Assembly: GCA_007130045.1 (NCBI GenBank) | Contig: SLTG01000044.1 | Span: 1 to 62,690, forward strand | Direction of reading: 5' to 3' | From: Opitutales bacterium | GTDB lineage: Bacteria > Verrucomicrobiota > Verrucomicrobiia > Opitutales > T3Sed10-336 | DNA length: 62,690 nt | Part shown: in pieces, positions 57,985 to 62,690 of the stretch | How the letters are laid out: every line of letters starts with the position of its first letter | How positions within the stretch are numbered: the stretch's first letter is position 1 | Program-made: the position numbers and the translations under genes | The notes under the pieces: generated by a model | Databases searched by the model: none | Told to the model about the DNA's origin: nothing | The model's input: only the letters and a program-made list of their open reading frames with translations

Positions 57985-59049
57985 ATGAACCGGGAAGTTC
58001 CGCCACCCATCGGCCCGTACGGTTCGCTGACGGCGCTTGCACCCATGCAGGACGTGACGAATCTGCCGTTCATGCAGGTGATTCATCACTACGGGGATCC
58101 GGACTATTACTTCACCGAGTACTTCCGCGTCCACGCCCATTCCCGCCTGGATCCGCATATCCTGCGGTCAATCACCGAAAACGATACCGGACGACCCGTC
58201 TTCGCGCAAATGATCGGCGAATCGATCCCCGATCTCCTTCGCACCGCCCGGGCGCTGGGAGACTACCCCATCGCCGGAATCGACCTCAACATGGGATGCC
58301 CCGCCCCGAAGATTTACAAAAAAAACTGCGGGGGCGGTCTGCTAAGGGACGTCGCCAAGATCGATAACGTCCTTGGCGCCCTGAGAGAAAGCGTGCCCGG
58401 CCTCTTCACCGTCAAGATGCGCATCGGTTTCGATTCAACCGAAAATTTCGCCTCCATCCTCGGCCTTATCGACAAACACGAGGTCGATCTCCTGAGCCTG
58501 CACGCGCGCACCGTCCGCCAGGGTTACCGCGGCGAAGCCCATTACTCGTTCGTCAAGCAGGCGGTCGAATCCGTCCGCTGCCCCGTCCTGGCCAACGGCA
58601 ACATTCTCTCGGCCGGCCGCGCCGTTCGGGTCGCCGCCGACACCGGATGCCGCGGGCTCATGGTGGGACGCCACGCGATCCGCAACCCCTGGATCTTCCG
58701 CCAAATCCGCGAAGCGTTTGCCGGCATTCCCGTTTTCCGACCGACTCTCGGCGACGCGCGCGATTACATCGATCGTCTTTATCGCACCACCCGTACCGGC
58801 GAATGCCCTGAAGTCGCGCACGTCGGCAAGATGAAGAAGTACCTCAACTTCCTCGGACAGGGAGTCGATCCCGAAGGCCGGTTTCTCTTCGAGATGCGCC
58901 GCACCCGCACGGAAACCGAACTCTTTGCCGTCTGCGACCGGCACCTCCTCGCCGACCCCGGCGCCTTTTTCGCCGATGAGCCCTACGAAGGCGTTCTTGC
59001 ACGCCCGAACTGCGAAGGACCGGTCGCCGAAGGCGCCGTCAGGGCGTGA
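57985..59049 (+). CDS. dus: tRNA-dihydrouridine synthase
   Basis: 354 residues, a flavin TIM-barrel with LAPMQDVTNLPF near the start, DLNMGCPAPKIYKKNCGGG with the catalytic Cys105, and LHARTVRQGYRGEAHY and GLMVGRHAIRNPWIF for FMN binding. It reduces uridine in tRNA with NADPH. It belongs to the broad Dus family; whether A, B or C type is unclear. Probably cotranscribed with the nuclease-family gene. Confidence 0.94.
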   Translation: MNREVPPPIGPYGSLTALAPMQDVTNLPFMQVIHHYGDPDYYFTEYFRVHAHSRLDPHILRSITENDTGRPVFAQMIGESIPDLLRTARALGDYPIAGIDLNMGCPAPKIYKKNCGGGLLRDVAKIDNVLGALRESVPGLFTVKMRIGFDSTENFASILGLIDKHEVDLLSLHARTVRQGYRGEAHYSFVKQAVESVRCPVLANGNILSAGRAVRVAADTGCRGLMVGRHAIRNPWIFRQIREAFAGIPVFRPTLGDARDYIDRLYRTTRTGECPEVAHVGKMKKYLNFLGQGVDPEGRFLFEMRRTRTETELFAVCDRHLLADPGAFFADEPYEGVLARPNCEGPVAEGAVRA

Positions 59050-59094
59050 CCGTTGGCCATCGCGCCATTTTCGGCCCCGCTCCCGTTCGAACGA

Positions 59095-59661
59095 TCACCG
59101 ATTGCGCCAGATCCGGATCAGCCAATCGTTCTCGCTATTCCGCTCGGCGCGGTGAGAAAACCCTCGCTCGGTCAAAACGCGATAGAAACGCTCCGGCTCG
59201 CCGTCATCATGAACAAGAAGCACGTCGTCGTAGCGCATTCCATCCAAGGTCCTCAAGACCCGCTCGGTCTGTTCCGGGGGTTCCACTCCGCGGAGTTCGA
59301 TCTCAACAAGCCCTTCCTCCAAAGGTTCATCATCCCCGGTTGGTTCTGAATCGGCCTTGGATGAATCCATCGTCGCGTAGTTCCGACAAAAAAGCACCTC
59401 CCAGCAGTCTCCGCCTTTCTCATCGGTCGCCTTCCTGCTTTGGCGGACAAACCCCTTTCCGGCCATGACCGAATAAAGGGGAAGCGGTTCAAACGGCGCC
59501 CGCAAGAACAGAACCTGCCCGGGCTCCAACGTCTCGACCGCAGCCATGATCGCGGGGAAAGGCTCGCGGCCCGCTTCCAGGTGGGAACACACATCCAGAA
59601 GGACGACGTGTCCTTCGTTTTCATTCGGCCACTGGATCGGTTCGTATTCCACACTCATCAT
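59095..59661 (-). CDS. Tandem DUF2249 protein
   Basis: 188 residues with two DUF2249 domains: about 18-92 (LLDVCSHLEAGREPFPAIMAAVETLEPGQVLFLRAPFEPLPLY, cut here) and 117-187 (EIELRGVEPPEQTERVLRTL ... VHDDGEPERFYRVL). The two differ in sequence, so duplication is old. A linker at 96-116 is acidic. The family is found with hemerythrins and nitrogen-oxide metabolism and may share the TusA-like fold. A perfect FNR-type box lies 55-68 bases before its start. Confidence 0.8.
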   Translation of the reverse strand: MMSVEYEPIQWPNENEGHVVLLDVCSHLEAGREPFPAIMAAVETLEPGQVLFLRAPFEPLPLYSVMAGKGFVRQSRKATDEKGGDCWEVLFCRNYATMDSSKADSEPTGDDEPLEEGLVEIELRGVEPPEQTERVLRTLDGMRYDDVLLVHDDGEPERFYRVLTERGFSHRAERNSENDWLIRIWRNR

Positions 59662-59690
59662 AAATCCGTCTTCATCGGTTTTAAGGAGAG

Positions 59691-59729
59691 ATTATCACAT
59701 TCCGCCAATCCTGCTTTGATCCAGATCAA
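59691..59729 (-). promoter_or_regulatory. FNR/DNR box and -10 of the DUF2249 gene
   Basis: TTGATCCAGATCAA (59716-59729) is a perfect match to the FNR consensus TTGAT-N4-ATCAA. On the minus strand GATAAT follows (59691-59696) with a 19-base gap, near the class II layout of FNR-activated promoters (about 22). The DUF2249 ATG is at 59661. Confidence 0.75.
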
Positions 59730-59735
59730 TTCACG

Positions 59736-59765
59736 AAAAAAACCCCGCGCACATCGTGCACGGGG
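59736..59765 (-). terminator. Rho-independent terminator, minus strand
   Basis: On the minus strand CCCCGTGCAC and GTGCGCGGGG form a 10-pair stem with one G-T pair and a 3-base loop, then TTTTTTT (59736-59742). It lies upstream of the DUF2249 promoter, so it ends some other minus-strand transcript. Confidence 0.8.
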
Positions 59766-59773
59766 TCAAAAGT

Positions 59774-59872
59774 TTACTCGCCGCCATCAGAACTCCCGGA
59801 AAATCGTCGGCCGCAGCGGGCGCTGCAGTCCGCACTGCAGCACGCAATCGCCTGATGACCGGTCTTCGACAC
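59774..59872 (-). CDS. Possible 32-residue Cys-rich small protein
   Basis: A GTG-started frame of 32 codons ending nine bases before a strong terminator: MSKTGHQAIACCSADCSARC, then 12 residues. Four of its residues are Cys, spaced C-C-x3-C-x3-C. There is no ribosome site and only a weak promoter (TTGTCC-17-TCAATT). It may be chance, or the transcript may be a small RNA. Confidence 0.2.
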   Translation of the reverse strand: MSKTGHQAIACCSADCSARCGRRFSGSSDGGE

Positions 59873-59942
59873 CAAAATCGACGAAATCGAAAACCCTGCC
59901 GGGCCGCGGACGAACCTGCTATCCGCGTCTTCCGATCTTCAT

Positions 59943-59965
59943 TTCCCGGTCACCGGGAATTGACA
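59943..59965 (+). promoter_or_regulatory. Operator-like dyad and -35 of the Crp/Fnr gene
   Basis: TTCCCGGT-C-ACCGGGAA (59943-59959) is a 17-base dyad with perfect 8-base arms, directly followed by TTGACA (59960-59965). The Crp/Fnr start GTG is at 60004. No good -10 was seen; AAGCTT (59985-59990) is poor. Confidence 0.45.
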
Positions 59966-60003
59966 CGCAAGCCCAGGCCCGGACAAGCTTGCGTTCATCA
60001 CCC

Positions 60004-60705
60004 GTGAGCACTGTTTCACCGAAAATCGCCCAGATCCGAATCGTTCTGCAGATGTCGCCGATCTTCTCGGGAATCCCTGAAGTCGAACTCGACGCATTGG
60101 CCGCATTCTGCCAGTTGAAGCGACTGGAGAAAGGCGGAATTCTATTCCGCGAAAACGATCCATACCACGGGTTTTATATCGTGAGAAGCGGGGTTTTGAA
60201 GATCTTCCGGTCAAGTCCCGAGGGCAAGGAACAGGTCCTGCGCCTGGCGGGCGCCGGGGAATCCTTTGCGGAAGCACCCATGGGGGACAAACGCAGTTAT
60301 CCCGCCACGGTCCAGGCCGAGAAGCCGGCTGAAGTGGTGCTCGTTCCGGTGGACGCGTTCCGCAACCACATGATGCGCAATCCACAGCTCGCCCTGAGCA
60401 TCCTCGCGTCCATGTCCAACCAGCTCCACCACCTCGTCACCCTGATCGACGACCTCACCCTGAAGAACGTCGAAGCGCGATTCGCACTCTACCTGATCCG
60501 CCTCGGCGGAAAAGTCCCCCCCGACAAAGGCCAATCGCTGGAGATCCCGGTTACCTGGCAGGTACTGGCAAGCCACCTCGGCTGCACAGGTGAATCGCTT
60601 TCCCGCCTCCTCCGCCTCCTCAAGCACCGCGGCACCCTTCGCGTCGAAGGCCGCACAATCACCATCCTCGACCCCGAATCTCTCGTCGCCATGGGCGAGC
60701 TCTGA
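60004..60705 (+). CDS. Crp/Fnr family regulator, DNR/NnrR-like
   Basis: 233 residues from GTG 60004 (ATG 60052 would give 217). Residues 15-130 form the cyclic-nucleotide-type sensor domain; 131-160 the dimer helix; 183-206 the winged HTH. The recognition helix has ExxSR (Glu197, Ser200, Arg201), the FNR pattern that reads TTGAT. The N-terminal Cys cluster of FNR is missing, so the signal is not an Fe-S cluster; DNR-like heme or NO sensing is possible. It lies divergent to the DUF2249 gene, with an FNR box between them. Confidence 0.88.
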   Translation: MSTVSPKIAQIRIVLQMSPIFSGIPEVELDALAAFCQLKRLEKGGILFRENDPYHGFYIVRSGVLKIFRSSPEGKEQVLRLAGAGESFAEAPMGDKRSYPATVQAEKPAEVVLVPVDAFRNHMMRNPQLALSILASMSNQLHHLVTLIDDLTLKNVEARFALYLIRLGGKVPPDKGQSLEIPVTWQVLASHLGCTGESLSRLLRLLKHRGTLRVEGRTITILDPESLVAMGEL

Positions 60706-60787
60706 CGAGAATCCACGAACCCCGATTCTCCCCCGGGCGCGCAACGTTCGCCATCTTCCCCTTGCCAATCCGTTAATCACCGCTACA

Positions 60788-60817
60788 TTGACACGGATAT
60801 TTTCCAAAGACTCTAAC
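60788..60817 (+). promoter_or_regulatory. Promoter of the EpsI-type gene
   Basis: TTGACA (60788-60793), 18 bases and TCTAAC (60812-60817), about 38 bases before the ATG. No Shine-Dalgarno sequence in the leader. Confidence 0.5.
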
Positions 60818-60855
60818 CGCTACGCAAAACAGCGAACCGAATTACCGAAAACTTC

Positions 60856-61584
60856 ATGAAGAATCCGATCCTAATCGTCGTCGGCGCCATCTTTCTCGTG
60901 GCCGTGGCCATCCAAGCCTACCCGCTGTTCGTCACCAGCGAAATCACAAAACCCGACTCACTCGACAATCTGATTTCGCGCGATCTTCCAGGCTGGTCGG
61001 TAGAAGATTTGCCGTTGGCCGAAACCGAAGAACTGCGAAATGTTGTGGAGTCGAGATTGCGTTTTGATGACGCAATCTCCCGGATTTATCAGCAGGGAAA
61101 CACACAGGTCATCCTTTACGTCGCCTACTGGTCTCCCGGCAAAGAACCCATCCGCCTGGTCCAAAACCACACACCCGACCGCTGTTGGGTTAGCAACGGA
61201 TGGATATGCCTGGACGAAGAATATGCCGTTTCAAAAACGCTTCCCACCAGCGGCACCGCCCTGAAACCAGCTGAATGGAGGATTTTCGAACATGGGAATA
61301 ATAATACGGTTCAGCATGTGCTCTTTTGGCACATAGCGGGTGACGATGTCGTCATTTATCGCAGGCAAGAGGTAATGGATCGCACTGCAGCGCTGAAAGA
61401 TATATTTCGATTCGGTTTGAATCAGCGACGTGAACAATTCTTTGTGCGTCTTTCCAGCAACATGCCGATCGAACAGATATGGGATGACCCCGGAGTGCAA
61501 CAGATCATACGTGACTTGGCGGATCTTTGCCTCCAAACAGAAGAGGCCGCCTCAGATGTCACTTTGGAGTTAACTGCCAGGTAA
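60856..61584 (+). CDS. Exosortase-associated EpsI family protein
   Basis: 242 residues. An N-terminal helix (about 5-24) anchors an extracytoplasmic EpsI domain: LPGWSVEDLPLAETEELRNVV, FDDAISRIY, VILYVAYWSPGKEPIRLVQNHTPDRCWVSNGW and LKPAEWRIF. In exosortase systems EpsI is encoded with the XrtD-type protease and exopolysaccharide genes; neither is in this window, so it stands alone. Role: unclear. Confidence 0.82.
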   Translation: MKNPILIVVGAIFLVAVAIQAYPLFVTSEITKPDSLDNLISRDLPGWSVEDLPLAETEELRNVVESRLRFDDAISRIYQQGNTQVILYVAYWSPGKEPIRLVQNHTPDRCWVSNGWICLDEEYAVSKTLPTSGTALKPAEWRIFEHGNNNTVQHVLFWHIAGDDVVIYRRQEVMDRTAALKDIFRFGLNQRREQFFVRLSSNMPIEQIWDDPGVQQIIRDLADLCLQTEEAASDVTLELTAR

Positions 61585-61717
61585 CCGACCTCGCCTGATC
61601 GGCTCCCGATGACTCCGTCCTTGGGTAGAATCCCCTGGCGAAATTCGCTGCGTTCAATTCCGATCATCGCCAGGATGATCGACCCCGGCCCGTTCGCAAT
61701 CAATCGATTCGCCCGGT

Positions 61718-62104
61718 TCACCATATAACCTTCACCGGGTAATCCCGAAACACCGGATCCCCCGTAATTACCGGTACTCTCAGGATCCTGGCAGTGGAAA
61801 TCAATAGGCGATCGAAGGGGTCTCGGTGAACGTCGGGGAGGTCGAGCATACCGAATAGCGCCCGGTCGGATATTGGCTCGTATTCAAAGTCTGTCCTCCG
61901 AATACGCGTGGGCAGATACGCTCCAGGCTGTTCCGGCAAGGGAAGTTTGCCCAGCGAATACTTTATGACGACTTCCCAGGTTGACGCCTGACTGAAGTAC
62001 AGTCGATTGTTCCTGTCCTCGATAACCTTTCGCGCGGAATCCGACAAGCGTTCGGGCTCCACCCAGAAGTAAAGTGCCGCCTGCGTATCCAGAAGCGCCT
62101 TCAT
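61718..62104 (-). CDS. vapC: VapC-type PIN-domain toxin (second pair)
   Basis: 128 residues. The PIN residues are Asp6 (LLDTQAA), Glu44 (STWEVVIK), Asp95 and Asp98 (HRDPFDR) and Asp116 (ITGDPVF). It overlaps the antitoxin by four bases (ATGA). This subgroup (DTQ... HRDPFDR) differs from the first toxin at 2226-2672, so the two pairs were not copied from each other. Predicted activity is RNA cleavage. Confidence 0.92.
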   Translation of the reverse strand: MKALLDTQAALYFWVEPERLSDSARKVIEDRNNRLYFSQASTWEVVIKYSLGKLPLPEQPGAYLPTRIRRTDFEYEPISDRALFGMLDLPDVHRDPFDRLLISTARILRVPVITGDPVFRDYPVKVIW

Positions 62105-62364
62105 TTGTCCTTCTCGAACATCTTTCGAATCGCCTCATTTGTTTCCGGAGAATCCCAATCCGCCGGAAGGGAAAACCGGCCGCGATCGATTTCCAACGGA
62201 CGCCGGCTCTCGCTTGCTTCCGCTTCAATCACATCGGGCGCCAACGGACGAATTTCAGCAAAGGGTTTATTTCGCTCACAAAGCCAGATTGTCTCCCCGG
62301 CCTTCACCCGCTTCGCATACTTGGAAAGCTGCGTCTTCGCCTCATGAATGTTGATCTTAAGCAT
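62101..62364 (-). CDS. Phd/YefM-type antitoxin (second pair)
   Basis: 87 residues from ATG 62364: INIHEAKTQLSKYAKRVKAGETIWL is the Phd/YefM DNA-binding start, with ERNKPFAEIRPL. The C-terminal half is acidic and would block the toxin. It is typical for this toxin subgroup. The upstream frame to 62439 adds unrelated residues. The promoter lies seven bases before the ATG, so the mRNA probably has no leader. Confidence 0.9.
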   Translation of the reverse strand: MLKINIHEAKTQLSKYAKRVKAGETIWLCERNKPFAEIRPLAPDVIEAEASESRRPLEIDRGRFSLPADWDSPETNEAIRKMFEKDK

Positions 62365-62371
62365 ACAGGCA

Positions 62372-62400
62372 AACTTAGTCCGGTTTTCATACTGAGTCAA
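62372..62400 (-). promoter_or_regulatory. Promoter of the second toxin-antitoxin pair, probably leaderless
   Basis: On the minus strand TTGACT (62395-62400), 17 bases and TAAGTT (62372-62377), then 7 bases to the ATG at 62364. Confidence 0.5.
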
Positions 62401-62552
62401 CCCTGGCGTTGCATAGACGGCGGAACCTCGATTAAGCACTGGATCACGCTTCCATCGTGTGGTCTCAGGCCTCTGCTGAGCATTATGCGAAGTCCCGTGC
62501 CTGCCGGGAGAAGCCTAATCTCCTTCAAGCCGGCGCCGTAACCGTGCCATTC

Positions 62553-62690
62553 TCACATTGGCTCCATTCGAACTTTCTTGAAATTCTCGCCTGTCTTCAA
62601 CCGCTCCATCCGATATACCTTGACGGGGATCTTGAATGCTTCGAGGCGTGTGCGGCAGAGGCGGCGTATCGCCTTTTTCAATTCCCGAAC
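62553..62690 (-). CDS. C-terminal fragment, possibly of an AMP-dependent acyl-CoA ligase (partial)
   Basis: Open from the window edge to TGA at 62553-62555, 45 codons. The sequence (RRLCRTRLEAFKIPVKVYRME, then NFKKVRMEP) resembles the last part of AMP-binding ligases, in which a helix ending in FKVPVKV is followed by the end of the protein. The gene begins outside the window, so neither the length nor the substrate can be judged. The stretch 62440-62552 between it and the antitoxin shows nothing else. Confidence 0.45.
   Translation of the reverse strand, partial: VRELKKAIRRLCRTRLEAFKIPVKVYRMERLKTGENFKKVRMEPM

Noticed and set aside
59440-60003. Long N-terminal extension of the Crp/Fnr frame
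   Set aside because: It overlaps the DUF2249 gene and the FNR box; the Crp family starts at about 60004.

Overview
The window is about 62.7 kb of GC-rich bacterial DNA with dense coding on both strands. It looks like a Gram-negative bacterium of the Planctomycetota-Verrucomicrobiota-Chlamydiota group, most likely Verrucomicrobiota. The grounds are: outer-membrane machinery (a TamA/BamA-like barrel beside TamB, RND efflux, two ExbB/ExbD sets); RNase HII and RNase HIII encoded side by side; a bacterial family-B DNA polymerase; an exosortase-associated EpsI-type protein; a DUF6941 protein; and paired LemA and M48 genes. This is inferred from gene content; no rRNA is present to confirm it. No tRNA, rRNA or CRISPR array was seen. 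Layout: 1-2.7 kb is an accessory patch with a YafQ-type toxin-antitoxin pair, an IS110-like transposase remnant, a small lipoprotein and a VapBC pair. 2.7-10.3 kb (minus strand) is an Mrp/Mnh cation-proton antiporter operon in the order E-F-G-MbhD-MbhE-B-C-D-D-small protein-D. There is no full-length MrpA, and the first eight genes follow the antiporter module of archaeal membrane-bound hydrogenases. 10.5-14.9 kb is an RND pump with its adaptor. 15.3-18.8 kb carries LemA, a large M48 peptidase and a second zinc peptidase. 18.9-24.9 kb is TamB-TamA. 25-28 kb holds an M3 oligopeptidase and TatD. 28.1-31.5 kb has a DUF6941 protein and unknown envelope proteins, two of which are paralogues. 31.6-38.3 kb has a DUF2071 protein, a DEAD-type helicase, ExbB/ExbD, LeuC/LeuD, an RRM protein and TatC. 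38.6-41.3 kb is pyruvate phosphate dikinase. 41.6-46.2 kb is a TPR-ExbB-ExbD-TonB-like operon. 46.3-48.8 kb has a PLP enzyme and a YihY/BrkB membrane protein. 48.9-52.1 kb is an RNase HIII-RNase HII-RarA cluster. 52.5-59 kb has a GNAT-nitrilase fusion, an HTH-like/MBL protein, PolB, a bifunctional-nuclease-family protein and a tRNA-dihydrouridine synthase. 59.1-60.7 kb is a tandem DUF2249 protein and a Crp/Fnr regulator, with a perfect FNR-type box between them. The window ends with an EpsI-type protein, a second VapBC pair and the 3' end of what may be an AMP-dependent ligase. Most of the window is housekeeping and envelope biology. The most unusual points are: the Mrp operon layout, with a probable ATT start codon for MbhE; the GNAT-nitrilase protein with Gly where the catalytic Cys is expected; the DNR-like regulator, FNR box and DUF2249 circuit, with a possible Cys-rich small ORF beside it; several promoters so close to the ATG that the mRNAs would be leaderless; and a hairpin repeat that supplies the TAG stop codon of two unrelated genes.
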